This document shows positions 17,464-27,258 of a stretch of DNA of 64,000 nucleotides, in pieces (within the stretch, counting starts at the first letter, position 1; each line of letters starts with the position of its first letter). The stretch covers positions 124,001-188,000 of the forward strand of contig NZ_QFWT01000002.1 of assembly GCF_003144035.1 (NCBI RefSeq). Reading direction: 5' to 3'. The position numbers and the translations under genes are program-made. Under the pieces are notes generated by a model that was given only the letters and a program-made list of their open reading frames with translations, did not search any database and was not told the DNA's origin. The stretch is from Vibrio albus (GTDB taxonomy: Bacteria > Pseudomonadota > Gammaproteobacteria > Enterobacterales > Vibrionaceae).

Positions 17464-18396
17464 TTAATCCTTATACAAGGAGAATTCATCCGCGTGTTCC
17501 AACAGCTGCTCTTTCGTCAGCATAAACACGCCGTGGCCACCGTTTTCAAATTCGATCCATGTGAATGGTATCTGTGGATACTGATCCATCATATGCACCA
17601 TCGAATTACCCACTTCACAAATAAGAATACCGTTGTCAGTCAGGTAATCCGGGGCATTTGCCAGAATCCGGCGCACCAGTTTCAGGCCATCGGAACCGGC
17701 AGCCAAACCAAGCTCTGGCTCATGAGTAAATTCATCCGGCAAGCTACCCATGTCTTCTTCATCCACATAAGGAGGGTTTGAGACAATCAGGTCATACTGA
17801 TCTTTGGGAAGATCCATAAACAGGTTGGAACGGATAGGGAATACCTGCTGTTCCATACCGTGATCCTGGATATTCTGTTCTGCGACTTCCAGTGCCTCTT
17901 CCGAGATATCCACCGCATCCACTTCCGCTTCCGGGAAAGCATGAGCACAGGCTATCGCGATACAGCCACTGCCGGTACACAAGTCCATGATGCGCTGAGG
18001 TTCCTGAGTCAGCCAGGGCTGGAACTGAGCTTCGATTAGCTCACCAATTGGAGAACGTGGCACCAACACCCTTTCATCAACGTAAAATTCCAGCCCGCAG
18101 AACCAGGCTTTATTGGTCAGATAGGCCGTCGGGATACGATCATTAATACGTTTTACGACCCGCTCAGCGATACGCTGACGCTCGCTGGCTATCAGCCGGG
18201 AATTCAGCACATGGGGCGGTACATCAATAGGCAAATAAAGGCTTGGCAGGATTAACTGTATCGCTTCATCCCACGCGTTATCTGTTCCATGACCATAAAA
18301 CAGACCGGCAGCATTAAAACGACTGACTGTCCAGCGAACCATATCCTGAAGGGTTCTCAGCTCTGCTACCACTTCATCTACAAAAATCTTATCCAA
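17464..18396 (-). CDS. prmB: 50S ribosomal protein L3 glutamine methyltransferase
   Basis: PrmB methylates a glutamine of ribosomal protein L3 with S-adenosylmethionine. The 310-residue product has the SAM motif [13 protein letters not shown] and catalytic NPPY in [14 protein letters not shown] place the start at TTG 18396 because GGAGG lies 5 nt upstream and the sequence then reads like E. coli PrmB ([18 protein letters not shown], 310 residues). A TTG four codons earlier would overlap the ribosome-binding site. It is divergent from smrB. Confidence 0.94.
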   Translation of the reverse strand: MDKIFVDEVVAELRTLQDMVRWTVSRFNAAGLFYGHGTDNAWDEAIQLILPSLYLPIDVPPHVLNSRLIASERQRIAERVVKRINDRIPTAYLTNKAWFCGLEFYVDERVLVPRSPIGELIEAQFQPWLTQEPQRIMDLCTGSGCIAIACAHAFPEAEVDAVDISEEALEVAEQNIQDHGMEQQVFPIRSNLFMDLPKDQYDLIVSNPPYVDEEDMGSLPDEFTHEPELGLAAGSDGLKLVRRILANAPDYLTDNGILICEVGNSMVHMMDQYPQIPFTWIEFENGGHGVFMLTKEQLLEHADEFSLYKD

Positions 18397-18458
18397 ATTT
18401 GCCTCCAAAAAGCGCTACAATACACCGATTAACCGAAATCCACTTTTTATTAATATCA

Positions 18459-18989
18459 ATGAACGATAAAGACAATCATACTGATGACGACTTTTCTCTG
18501 TTTCGGGATGCGGTAAAGGGCGTAAAAAAGTTGCCACAGGATACCATAATCCAGAAGCCAAACAGAGAGAGCAGACAAAAAGATATCAGACGCACATTCC
18601 GTGAAGCCAAGGACAATGAATTTTTCTTTTCGGATGAGTTTGTTCCTCACCTGGAAGAAGACGGGCCGGTGCGTTATGCCAGAAGCGATGTCTCTAAATA
18701 TGAAGTAAAACGGCTACGCCGCGGCGTTTATGTGCCGGATGTGTTTCTGGATATGCATGGGATGACTCAACAGGAAGCCAAAGCCGAGCTCGGTGCCATG
18801 ATAGCTTACTGTATCAAAGAAGGGGTTCACTGTGCCTGCGTTATGCACGGTATCGGCAAGCATATCCTGAAACAAAAGGTTCCGATTTGGCTGGCACAGC
18901 ATCCTGCGGTAATGGCATACCATCAGGCTCCACTGGAGTTCGGCGGAAATGGAGCCATATTGGTATTGCTGTCGGTACCTGAAAAATAA
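18459..18989 (+). CDS. smrB: Endonuclease SmrB, rescue of collided ribosomes
   Basis: SmrB cleaves mRNA between collided ribosomes and so triggers rescue. The 176-residue product has an N-terminal helix region (DDDFSLFRDAVKGVKKLPQDT) that in E. coli docks on the ribosome, and a C-terminal Smr domain with LDMHGMTQQEAKAEL and CVMHGIGKHILK, the DxH and HGxG motifs. The ATG at 18459 gives the family's usual start; the frame is open to 18399. No clear Shine-Dalgarno sequence is visible. Confidence 0.93.
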   Translation: MNDKDNHTDDDFSLFRDAVKGVKKLPQDTIIQKPNRESRQKDIRRTFREAKDNEFFFSDEFVPHLEEDGPVRYARSDVSKYEVKRLRRGVYVPDVFLDMHGMTQQEAKAELGAMIAYCIKEGVHCACVMHGIGKHILKQKVPIWLAQHPAVMAYHQAPLEFGGNGAILVLLSVPEK

Positions 18990-19062
18990 AGATCAGCGGG
19001 TAAAGGTTAATGGGTAAACGTGAGAAAAGAATACCCGTCATCCCTGCCCCTCTTTACGCACC

Positions 19063-19533
19063 CTATGGGTGCATGTGCCAGATCAGTTCACCCTGACGAG
19101 TTTCCGGTTCGAACTCTACGCAGGCCAGTCCGGACGTCGGAAACATCGGTGGCATCATATCGGCAACAAACTGAGAGGTAAGATACCCCACCAGAGGAAG
19201 GTGAGATACCAGAAGAACCGATTCAAGCTGTCGGGAATCAATGAGCGCAATGACATACTCAAATACATCTTCTGCTGTTCCGTACGGAGTAATATCATCA
19301 CACGTTTCCAGGCCACCATCTATGACACTAAACTCTTCTGAAATCGCTTCCCAGGTTTGCTGCGCCCTCACATAAGGGCTGACCAATACGGCATCAAACT
19401 CGCTGAATCCCTGTTCGACACAAGCATGAGCCACGGCCATAGACTCTGAACGTCCTCGTGGTGTCAGTTCTCGCTCCGCATCGCTTGAAGCAAAGTGTCC
19501 GGCTTCACCGTGGCGCATAATGAATACTTTCAT
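19063..19533 (-). CDS. sixA: Phosphohistidine phosphatase SixA
   Basis: SixA removes phosphate from histidine in the nitrogen-PTS protein NPr and was first described acting on ArcB. The 156-residue histidine-phosphatase fold starts KVFIMRHGEA with catalytic His8 and contains LTPRGR, AVLVSPYVRAQQTW and LLVSHLPLVGYL. ATG 19533 follows AAGGA; the longer frame (to 19569) lacks a ribosome-binding site. It is convergent with smrB. Confidence 0.93.
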   Translation of the reverse strand: MKVFIMRHGEAGHFASSDAERELTPRGRSESMAVAHACVEQGFSEFDAVLVSPYVRAQQTWEAISEEFSVIDGGLETCDDITPYGTAEDVFEYVIALIDSRQLESVLLVSHLPLVGYLTSQFVADMMPPMFPTSGLACVEFEPETRQGELIWHMHP

Positions 19534-19838
19534 TCTGAATCCTTCGTTACTTATCTCTTTGTTGTACAACCTGAAACTCTAAAGTAAGTAAACGCTACTA
19601 TACTTATACCAAACAGGCTAAATCTATGTCGCTAATTCTCATATAATTAAGTACATCAATTAGCTTTTTTGTTACCATGGGCAGTCGCAGTTATAAGCAA
19701 TCTGCCTGTTTTTAAAGGCTCTTCTGATAGATTGGTCATCTCTATCATTCAAATGCCTAAGTCTGTTTTACGCAAGATTTACACCAAATGATGTTAGCAG
19801 CATCATACTTTTTATACGCTCTGACCTGGAGAATCTCT
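19534..19838. other. Intergenic region between sixA and the peptidase gene, no gene seen
   Basis: About 300 bp holding the promoters of the divergent neighbours. No credible coding frame, no strong hairpin and no recognisable operator were seen. Confidence 0.4.
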
Positions 19839-22616
19839 GTGCACCTAAGTCCAAATGACACAAACCTATATCGCTATGTCAAATTAAACAATGGGTTACG
19901 TGTGCTCTTAATTCAGGATCCTTCTGCGCAAAAATCCGCAGCCGCTCTGGCCGTCAATGTCGGACACTTTGACGATCCGGAAAACCGCGAAGGTCTGGCG
20001 CACTATCTTGAGCACATGCTTTTTCTTGGCACGGAAAAATACCCTAAAATTGGCGAATTTCAAAGTTTTGTCAGTCAACATGGTGGCCACAATAACGCCT
20101 GGACCGGTACAGAGCACACCTGTTTCTTCTTTGACATCTCCCCAAAACACTTTGAAGATGGGCTGGATCGCTTCAGCCAGTTCTTTGTTGCCCCCCTGTT
20201 TAACGAAGAGGCATTGGACAAAGAACGCCAGGCTGTCGATTCGGAATACCGTCTAAAATTACAGGATGATATGCGACGCCTGTATCAGGTGCACAAAGAA
20301 GTCATCAATCAGGAGCATCCGTTTTCTAAATTTTCCGTCGGTAACCTGAAGACATTAGAAGACAGAAACGATCAGTCTATTCGTGATGAGGTTCTGGAGT
20401 TTTACCGACAGAATTATTCCTCGGATTTAATGACGCTTACTCTGCTTGATGCTCAGGATTTGGATACTCAGGAAGCTCTGGTCAAAGAGAAGTTTGGTCA
20501 GATCGTCAACCAGAACCTGAAGGGGAAATCGATTACGGTGCCGCTGTGTACTTTAGACGAATCCGGCATCCTCATTCAGGTAGAACCGGTCAAAGACTCC
20601 CGCAAACTGATCCTGGCATTCGATTTACCCGATATGGAACAGTTCTATAGCATCAAGCCCCTGTCTTATTTTGCTCATTTGCTGGGCTATGAAGGCGAAG
20701 GCAGCCTGATGCTCTACCTGAAGCAGAGAGGCTGGATTACTTCGCTTGCCGCTGGTGGAGGAATTAACGGCAGCAATTTCCGGGAATTTACCGTTAGCGT
20801 CGGCCTTACCGAGGATGGTTTGGAGGTGAGCGATAAAATCATTCGTACGGTATTTCAGTATATTGCGCTTATCCGCCAGCACGGAATGAACGAATGGCGC
20901 TATAAGGAAAAGAAAGCGGTTCTGGAATCTGCATTTCGTTTTCAGGAAAAAGGCCGCGCACTGGATCTGGTCAGCCACATGGTGATCAATCTGCAGCATT
21001 ATTCTGAAGAAGATGTGATCTACGGCGATTATAAAATGTCTGGCTACGATGAGCCTTTGCTTCGTTCCATTATTGACCGCTTTATACCAGAAAACAGCCG
21101 CATCACTCTGGTTGCAAAAGGTCTAACCTATGACCGTAAAGCCAAGTGGTACCACACACCATATTCAGTCACCCCTATTACACCGCAGCAGCACCTCTTG
21201 TGGACCGAACTTGATCACGAGCCTGAACTGGCACTTCCGGAAAAAAACCCGTTTATCTGCTACGACCTGGATCCGCAGCCTCTGGAAGGAAAATCAGATA
21301 AACCAGAGCTCCTTGAAGAGCTGCCCGGATTCCGTCTATGGCATCTGCAGGAGAAAGAGTTTCATATTCCAAAAGGCGTGGTTTATGTCGCTATTGACAG
21401 CCCTCATGCCGTCTCCACCCCGAGAAATATCGTAAAAATGCGCCTTTGCGTGGAAATGTTTTTAGATTCACTGGCAAAACGCACCTACCCGGCAGAAATC
21501 GCCGGTATGGGGTACAACATCTATGCCCATCAGGGGGGCATAACCTTAAGTATTTCAGGGTTCAGCCAGAAGCAGGCCGAGCTGCTTAAAATGATTCTGA
21601 AGCGTTTTGCCGCTAGAGAATTCGGCGAACAGCGGTTTGATATCATCAAACAGCAGATGTTGAGAAATTGGCGAAATTCGGCAAAAGACCGTCCTATTTC
21701 GCAACTGTTTAATACCATGACCGGGATTTTACAGCCTAACAACCCCCCTTACCCGACATTGCTGGAAGCACTGGAAACCATTGAACTGGATGAGTTGTCC
21801 CTTTTCGTGGAGTCTTTGCTGGCTGAATTACATGTTGAGATGTTTGTCTATGGGGACTGGACACGCGAGCAAGCCCATGAAGTAGGACAAACGCTGAAAG
21901 ATGCTGTGAGGGTAAAAAACCAGCAGTATGAGGAATCACTGCGCCCGTTGATCATGTTGGGAGAAAGCGGCACCTTCCAGCATGAAATATTCTGCAGTCA
22001 GGATGACTCTGCTATTGTACTTTATTATCAGTCTCAGAATATTTCGCCTCGTGATACCGCTCTGTACACGCTGGCAAACCATCTGATGTCTGCCACTTTC
22101 TTCCATGAAATCCGGACCAAACAACAGTTGGGTTATATGGTCGGTACCGGCAATATGCCGCTAAACCGGCACCCCGGGCTGGTACTGTATGTTCAGTCGC
22201 CCAAAGCGGGCCCGGCCGATCTTCTGTCGGCCATTGATGAATTTCTGAATGCCTTTTATATGGTGCTGCTGGAACTGAATGAATACCAGTGGCACAGCAG
22301 TAAAAAAGGGCTGTGGCACCAACTCTCAGCCCCTGATACTAACCTTCGCAGCCGGGCACAGCGGCTTTGGGTCGCTATCGGTAATAAAGATTACGAATTC
22401 AGCATGCGCGAAGAAGTCCTGCAAGAACTTAAAGCCTTGTCCAGAGCCGATATGATTCGTTTTGTGGTTAGCATATTGAAGCCAAGAACCGCTAACCGTC
22501 TGATCTTACACTCTAAAGGCAATGCCCATGAAGATGACACGCCATTAAGAGTTGGCCATGAAATTGGCTCGGTAGACGAGTTCCAGCTCTGGCCGAAAGA
22601 TGTGGATTTAGGCTAA
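19839..22616 (+). CDS. Insulinase-family (M16) zinc metallopeptidase
   Basis: This M16A peptidase has 925 residues and the inverted zinc motif HYLEH near residue 61, with the downstream glutamate in ERQAVDSEYRLKLQDD. Four M16 half-domains are expected at this length, and R/Y residues in the C-terminal half (KQQLGYMVGTG) match the substrate-binding Y motif. Unlike E. coli PtrA, no signal peptide is visible from the GTG start at 19839, which has CTGGAG 7 nt upstream. The longer frame from ATG 19788 would add a hydrophobic stretch, but that upstream part lacks a good ribosome-binding site. It probably degrades small peptides in the cytosol. Confidence 0.9.
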   Translation: MHLSPNDTNLYRYVKLNNGLRVLLIQDPSAQKSAAALAVNVGHFDDPENREGLAHYLEHMLFLGTEKYPKIGEFQSFVSQHGGHNNAWTGTEHTCFFFDISPKHFEDGLDRFSQFFVAPLFNEEALDKERQAVDSEYRLKLQDDMRRLYQVHKEVINQEHPFSKFSVGNLKTLEDRNDQSIRDEVLEFYRQNYSSDLMTLTLLDAQDLDTQEALVKEKFGQIVNQNLKGKSITVPLCTLDESGILIQVEPVKDSRKLILAFDLPDMEQFYSIKPLSYFAHLLGYEGEGSLMLYLKQRGWITSLAAGGGINGSNFREFTVSVGLTEDGLEVSDKIIRTVFQYIALIRQHGMNEWRYKEKKAVLESAFRFQEKGRALDLVSHMVINLQHYSEEDVIYGDYKMSGYDEPLLRSIIDRFIPENSRITLVAKGLTYDRKAKWYHTPYSVTPITPQQHLLWTELDHEPELALPEKNPFICYDLDPQPLEGKSDKPELLEELPGFRLWHLQEKEFHIPKGVVYVAIDSPHAVSTPRNIVKMRLCVEMFLDSLAKRTYPAEIAGMGYNIYAHQGGITLSISGFSQKQAELLKMILKRFAAREFGEQRFDIIKQQMLRNWRNSAKDRPISQLFNTMTGILQPNNPPYPTLLEALETIELDELSLFVESLLAELHVEMFVYGDWTREQAHEVGQTLKDAVRVKNQQYEESLRPLIMLGESGTFQHEIFCSQDDSAIVLYYQSQNISPRDTALYTLANHLMSATFFHEIRTKQQLGYMVGTGNMPLNRHPGLVLYVQSPKAGPADLLSAIDEFLNAFYMVLLELNEYQWHSSKKGLWHQLSAPDTNLRSRAQRLWVAIGNKDYEFSMREEVLQELKALSRADMIRFVVSILKPRTANRLILHSKGNAHEDDTPLRVGHEIGSVDEFQLWPKDVDLG

Positions 22617-22631
22617 TAAGACCGGCGAGCA

Positions 22632-22660
22632 TGCATTCTCACTGTGTCAGTGGGAATGCA
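22632..22660 (+). terminator. Stem-loop downstream of the M16 peptidase gene
   Basis: TGCATTCTCACTG / CAGTGGGAATGCA forms a 13-bp stem (one T-G pair) with a 3-nt loop, but no T run follows. It may be an mRNA 3'-end stabiliser or a rho-assisted terminator rather than an intrinsic one. Confidence 0.4.
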
Positions 22661-22712
22661 TACCGTAGCGAAGCTTACTACCTCTTTAAGTCTGTCTATA
22701 TGCCTGAATTCA

Positions 22713-23204
22713 TCACTCCGCTTTTGCATCAGCGCCATGCTCTGAAAGCTGAGCACCGAACCACCTATGTATTGCGGTAACCATACTTAACTCTTTCGTT
22801 TCAAAGATGATCTGTGCTCCTTCAGGAAGTTCTGAGTATGACACTTTAACTTTTGAAGGGTCAGCACTAAGTTCCGCAATTCCAGGCATGTTAACGCCAT
22901 GTAATTTTGTTGGGTCTGAATAATTTCCGTGTTTAAACATTTCCGCTTCATGACCTAAGTGTTGCCGAATGAGTAAGATCTGGTCGGTTTCTTTTGGGTT
23001 CCTCGCCAAAACCTTCTGAACGCCGCCTGAATCTGTCATCTTGAACACGTGAATAGTTTTAGACATACCGAAAGGCATTACCTGATGAGACAAATGATGA
23101 ACCTGTTCTTGCTTGGTTTGTGCGAATGCCACTGAATGGACAAAGAACAGTATGACCACAGGGATCATAGTTAGTATGGTCACTTTATGCTTTGTGGAAG
23201 TCAT
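22713..23204 (-). CDS. Conserved periplasmic protein of unknown function
   Basis: A 163-residue protein with an N-terminal hydrophobic segment ending VHSVAFAQ, a likely signal peptide, so the mature part is probably periplasmic. The remainder reads HQVMPFGMSKTIHVFKMTDS, then RQHLGHEAEMFKHGNYSDP and closes with TAIHRWFGAQLSEHGADA, which I recognise as a widespread small family often mislabelled aspartate carbamoyltransferase; it has no such motifs. The histidines in HHLSHQ, HLGHEAE and HRW could bind metal, but this is speculation. It is transcribed alone. Confidence 0.75.
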   Translation of the reverse strand: MTSTKHKVTILTMIPVVILFFVHSVAFAQTKQEQVHHLSHQVMPFGMSKTIHVFKMTDSGGVQKVLARNPKETDQILLIRQHLGHEAEMFKHGNYSDPTKLHGVNMPGIAELSADPSKVKVSYSELPEGAQIIFETKELSMVTAIHRWFGAQLSEHGADAKAE

Positions 23205-23565
23205 TTACTTTCCTCTAATGATGATGAACTGACATATCTCTACCTGTTTCGACACCACTTTTATTTATGGAGCCACGAAGTGATCCCACACAAAGTTTTG
23301 TCGGTTTTTACCTTTTATGCAACTTCTGTCCATTCTGACAACTTAACTATAGCTGTGCTAAGTCCGAACCAGGGACTACCCAAAGTCAGCCGGGGTTACC
23401 TCCTTAGTTACAGAAGGCTAATTACGTTATCGCGTGTCTGTGATGTACAGAGACTCAATCAAAGAACTTGCCTGCTATCTTTTGTAGATAAAGCAGTGTT
23501 AGACGACACTCCGAAGACCGAAAACTCATTAGAATGACTAAACAACAAACGAAACGAGGTCGGGA
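23205..23565. other. Intergenic region containing one copy of an imperfect repeat
   Basis: About 360 bp before an unrecognised gene. The stretch 23373-23425 resembles 24584-24640 on the other side of that gene: both contain CCCAA(A/G)(G/A)TCAGC(C/G)GGGGTTACC and a degenerate continuation. A 116-codon open frame here has no recognisable features and is not called. Confidence 0.4.
23373..23425 (+). repeat. Imperfect flanking repeat, left copy
   Basis: It shares most positions with 24584-24640, strongest over CCCAAAGTCAGCCGGGGTTA (left) against CCCAAGATCAGCGGGGGTTA (right), followed by a degenerate match ending GGCTNATNACG. The two copies bracket the orphan gene at 23566-24564 in the same orientation. 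Confidence 0.45.
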
Positions 23566-24564
23566 ATGACAGAGGCAAACGGAATTTTCGATAACCTACC
23601 GCATAGTGTGAATGAGTTCCTGAATGACTGTGAGGCGCTGGAGTTAGAAATCAATGATGCACTGGTACTATCGCTCGATAACAACCAACCGGCACTCACA
23701 GAGCAGATACAAGCACGTATCAACCAGGTAGCATCCCGAATCCCAGTAATAGCGGATGATATGAATGTCATTACGGAACAGCTCTGCTGGGAAACGCTGA
23801 CAGAACTAGGCACCGTGGCAAAGCTGGAAGCTCAAGATAAACATGGAACGGAGTTACAGTATTCTTTCAACCTGCTCTATCTACCCGTTTCCTATCAAGG
23901 GACATATTCAAATTTAGATCTCACCTCCTTATTGACAGACTTAGCGACATTGCCGCATAAGCTAGGTGTTCTTAATAACATCCAAAGCCTGATGATCTCA
24001 CCCTTTGCTCTCCCATTAGCCACCGCTACCGACACTGAGTTAAGAATACGATTGTTTGAAACCTTGATTAAACAGCACTTGGGGCGTAACCCAGACATGA
24101 GTGTACTGCTCTCCGGCCAGGACTTTGCAGAGCATCCTGATCTTGAGATGACGCTTCGAACGGCCTACTTCCCGGCGCTACTAATACAACCGACTCCGTT
24201 AAGTGATTCTCAGGATGTTGATTCAATAGCAGAAATGGAAACTAACTCAGAGTTATACGACGGGTTAAAAGCAGTGCTTTCAAAAGCAGATAACATCAAC
24301 CTGATCACATCTCCAACCATCATCCCGGTAGCTGTGGAATCGGCACTGGCGTTCCAGGGGCAAGAGTTAGGGCGGCTCTACAAGGAACTAGCAGGCAAAC
24401 AAAAAGAAACAAGCAATATGGATGTCGTTTACAACTCAGACGGCATTACATTAACGTTAACGCAGAATGGCAACTATATCGAAGCGAGCAATATTGAAGT
24501 GCCTACCATTGCCATTGCAGAGACTGTTATGGGGGCGATCAGAAACGCAGCGGAAGGAGCGTAA
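23566..24564 (+). CDS. Hypothetical protein, family not recognised
   Basis: A 332-residue acidic protein with no signal peptide and no membrane segment, so probably cytosolic. The first 80 residues look helical (DCEALELEINDALVLSLDNN, then QIQARINQVASRIP); the C-terminal 50 residues look beta-rich (ITLTLTQNGNYIEAS). I recognise no domain or catalytic motif. The ATG is preceded by GAGGTCGGG. The gene lies alone between two copies of an imperfect repeat of about 50 bp, in the least conserved part of the window, so it may be a cassette-like acquisition. Confidence 0.65.
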   Translation: MTEANGIFDNLPHSVNEFLNDCEALELEINDALVLSLDNNQPALTEQIQARINQVASRIPVIADDMNVITEQLCWETLTELGTVAKLEAQDKHGTELQYSFNLLYLPVSYQGTYSNLDLTSLLTDLATLPHKLGVLNNIQSLMISPFALPLATATDTELRIRLFETLIKQHLGRNPDMSVLLSGQDFAEHPDLEMTLRTAYFPALLIQPTPLSDSQDVDSIAEMETNSELYDGLKAVLSKADNINLITSPTIIPVAVESALAFQGQELGRLYKELAGKQKETSNMDVVYNSDGITLTLTQNGNYIEASNIEVPTIAIAETVMGAIRNAAEGA

Positions 24565-24583
24565 CGAATACGAAACACCGGTA

Positions 24584-24640
24584 AGGAACAGCCCAAGATC
24601 AGCGGGGGTTACCGCCCTACCTTCCTGCTGGCTTATAACG
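24584..24640 (+). repeat. Imperfect flanking repeat, right copy
   Basis: Right partner of the repeat at 23373-23425. Just after it, GGGGACACCCCG could form a small hairpin. I could not match the pair to integron attC sites or to any insertion sequence ends. Confidence 0.45.
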
Positions 24641-24773
24641 GGGACACCCCGCAATCAAAATCGAACATTAACTCAATTGGGGTAAGGGAACCTGTAGTAT
24701 CAGGATTAGTTCCAATACTTTTCTGAACAGCGTATATACTTTTGGTAAGTGGACGCAATTTAGGAGGCAGATG

Positions 24774-25007
24774 ATGGAAATGTGTCAACACAGAATGGCG
24801 GAACTATTTGAACAGCTTGGTCTGGGAAATTCGCCGGAAGAAATTAAAGACTTCGTGAAAAACCATCGAAATAAACGAGATTCTGCTCCGATACATGAAG
24901 CGAGCTTTTGGACCGCTTCACAATCAGATTTTTTGAAACAGGCTATCGAGCAAGATGCCGATTGGGCAGAGTTGGTGGATCAGCTTGACGTTATGTTGCG
25001 GGACTGA
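24774..25007 (+). CDS. DUF2789 domain-containing protein
   Basis: A 77-residue acidic protein of the DUF2789 family: HRMAELFEQLGLGNSPEEI near the start, then ASFWTASQSDFLKQAI and DADWAELVDQLDVMLR at the end. Function unknown. AGGAGG at 24762-24767 is optimally spaced (6 nt) from the second of two tandem ATGs, 24774; the first is at 24771. It is convergent with fadJ. Confidence 0.85.
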   Translation: MEMCQHRMAELFEQLGLGNSPEEIKDFVKNHRNKRDSAPIHEASFWTASQSDFLKQAIEQDADWAELVDQLDVMLRD

Positions 25008-25036
25008 CCTGAATGAGTAACACGCCCTAACCACCG

Positions 25037-25088
25037 CTGAAATATTTCAGGGCAACACTGCGCCACTAGAGAACATTGCGCCACTAGA
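25037..25088. repeat. Palindrome and tandem 12-mer between the DUF2789 gene and fadJ
   Basis: CTGAAATATTTCAG (25037-25050) is a perfect 14-bp palindrome. The 12-mer TGCGCCACTAGA occurs at 25059-25070 and 25077-25088, 18 bp apart. Their role is unknown; no T-run terminator was seen in this convergent gap. Confidence 0.5.
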
Positions 25089-25134
25089 AATAGTTATGGC
25101 GCATTACTGAGCAACGTTGAACCAGATACGCCCC

Positions 25135-27258
25135 CTAATAAAACCCGCGTTCCTCTTGTGCGCGGGAAACCAGCCCGTCACAAGGAGCAAAACGGTCACC
25201 ATACAGATTGGCAAATTCATTCATTTTTTCCACCAGCCTAACCAAACCATATTGCTCCATATACCGGAATGGCCCGCCGGTAAAAGGCGGAAAACCAATA
25301 CCGAAAATCGCACCGATATCTCCATCCCGGGCATTACGGATAACGCCCTCATCCAGACAGCGTACAGCCTCATTCAGCATAGGGAACAGACACCTCAGAG
25401 AGATATCCTGCTCCTTCATGCTCGCTTCCGGAGTCACATTAAGAAGACGATAGACTGACTTATCCGGTGTTTTCTTCTTCCCTTTATAGGAATAAAATCC
25501 ACGTCCGTTTTTCCGGCCTTTACGATCATTCTTCAGCATAGTATTGACAATATCCGGACCTTTAAAACGCTCACCGTGCTCAGCCACCAGTACCGGCATA
25601 ATCTTCGCCCCGACATCCATCCCGACCTCATCCAGAAGAGATACCGGCCCTACGGGAAATCCGGCATTCATCAGTGCGTTATCAATCACCTCCATCGGCT
25701 CACCATCCAGCAAGATTCTTATTGCTTCATAGATATATGGCACCAGAATACGGTTCACGTAAAACCCCGCACTGTCTCGGACAACAATGGGGGTTTTCCC
25801 CTGTTTACGGGAGAAATCAACCACGGTGGCAATGGTTTGATCGGATGTTCCCGCGTGAGGAATAATCTCGGCCAGTGGCATTTTCTCTACCGGACTGAAA
25901 TAATGCAGCCCGACAATATTCTCCGGTCTTGCTGCTTTTTCGGCAATCTGGTGGATAGGCAGTGAAGAGGTATTGGTAGCAAAAATCGTCTTTTCATTCG
26001 CGTGCATTTCAATGTCCGCGACCATTTGCTGTTTGAGCGCCAGATCTTCAAACACGGCCTCCACCACCACGTCGGCATGATGAAAACCGGTAAAATCGGT
26101 TCCCCCGGACAGTTGCATCATTTTTTTCTGCCTTTGAGCCGGGGTAAGAATACGGCGTTTACACTGCTTTTCCAGTAACTGATGGCTATATCGCAATGCA
26201 TGCAGAATACCATCATTAGAGACATCTTTTATCCGGACTGCCGCACCGGCTTTAATACCACTGACGTAGGCTATGCCAGCCCCCATCAAACCGCCACCGA
26301 GCACACCAACCCCATTCACGGGAATTGGCAGCGCATCCGAACCGGTCTCTTTCTTCATTTCGGTTGTTGCGAAGAAAATAGAACGCAGTGCCTGTGATTC
26401 CGGTGTGACCGCCAGCTCGGCAAAATGGTGGATTTCATAATCCAGCCCTCTTTTCAGCCCGTTCGCCAGCCCGTAATTAATGACATCCAGAATGTGACCA
26501 ATGGCCGGATAGTTATGCCTGGCCTTCTGTTGGGCCTTTTTCTCGGCCTGAGAGATAATCAGTCTGCGCATCACGCTCGTACGGGACAGCGCAAACTCTT
26601 TTATGGTTAACCGGCGCTTAGGTTTGCTTTTTTGGGCATAGAGCTTCGCAGTGTCCATTAAGATGCTAAGCGGAACGGCGTCATCTACCAGCCCCAATTT
26701 TTTTGCCTTACGGGCCCTGACCTGTTTTCCGGTCAAAATAATATCCAAAGCCGGAATCAAACCAATCAGCCTGGGCAAACGCTGCGTCCCTCCTGCTCCG
26801 GGAAGAATGCCCAGTTGAACTTCGGGCAGCCCCAACCGGGTTGTGTCTGCATCGGTACAGATCCGATAGTCACACGCCAGAGACAGTTCCAGCCCGCCGC
26901 CCAGACAAACACCGTGAATAGCCACCGCTGTAGTGACCGGTAACCAGCTCAGCCGGTTAAATACCTCATGCCCGGCATCCACCAGGGCTTTAGCCTCCGA
27001 TTTTGTCCGGCAGCGATCTATCATGCGGACATCGGCACCGGCAATAAAACTGTCCGGTTTTCCGGAATGAATAATCAGGCCTTTTATCTCATCCTGCCGG
27101 TTCTCCAGTTCGGTCAGAATCTCCCCCAACTGATGAATACTTTCCATCTTGAGTACATTCATGCTCTCGTCGGGAACATCAATAGTGAGCCAGGCAATAT
27201 GATCGTTATCAATACTCAGTGTCAGTGGCTTCTGCTGTGTCAGTGATTTATCCGTCAT
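25135..27258 (-). CDS. fadJ: Fatty acid oxidation complex alpha subunit (enoyl-CoA hydratase / 3-hydroxyacyl-CoA dehydrogenase)
   Basis: The 707-residue multifunctional beta-oxidation enzyme pairs with FadI. The N-terminal crotonase part has [29 protein letters not shown] and [20 protein letters not shown] with the catalytic glutamates. The dehydrogenase part starts at the NAD-binding [17 protein letters not shown] (about 320) and has [17 protein letters not shown]. Length and order fadI-fadJ match E. coli FadJ (714 residues) rather than FadB. The ATG overlaps the fadI stop by 4 bp, indicating translational coupling. Confidence 0.95.
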   Translation of the reverse strand: MTDKSLTQQKPLTLSIDNDHIAWLTIDVPDESMNVLKMESIHQLGEILTELENRQDEIKGLIIHSGKPDSFIAGADVRMIDRCRTKSEAKALVDAGHEVFNRLSWLPVTTAVAIHGVCLGGGLELSLACDYRICTDADTTRLGLPEVQLGILPGAGGTQRLPRLIGLIPALDIILTGKQVRARKAKKLGLVDDAVPLSILMDTAKLYAQKSKPKRRLTIKEFALSRTSVMRRLIISQAEKKAQQKARHNYPAIGHILDVINYGLANGLKRGLDYEIHHFAELAVTPESQALRSIFFATTEMKKETGSDALPIPVNGVGVLGGGLMGAGIAYVSGIKAGAAVRIKDVSNDGILHALRYSHQLLEKQCKRRILTPAQRQKKMMQLSGGTDFTGFHHADVVVEAVFEDLALKQQMVADIEMHANEKTIFATNTSSLPIHQIAEKAARPENIVGLHYFSPVEKMPLAEIIPHAGTSDQTIATVVDFSRKQGKTPIVVRDSAGFYVNRILVPYIYEAIRILLDGEPMEVIDNALMNAGFPVGPVSLLDEVGMDVGAKIMPVLVAEHGERFKGPDIVNTMLKNDRKGRKNGRGFYSYKGKKKTPDKSVYRLLNVTPEASMKEQDISLRCLFPMLNEAVRCLDEGVIRNARDGDIGAIFGIGFPPFTGGPFRYMEQYGLVRLVEKMNEFANLYGDRFAPCDGLVSRAQEERGFY

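Noticed and set aside
23187..23537. 116-codon open frame before the orphan gene
   Set aside because: No ribosome-binding site, no family resemblance and unusual composition; it also spans the repeat copy.
23373..24640. Integron cassette with attC sites
   Set aside because: The repeats lack the GTTRRRY and RYYYAAC core sites and the paired-stem form of attC, and no integrase is nearby.
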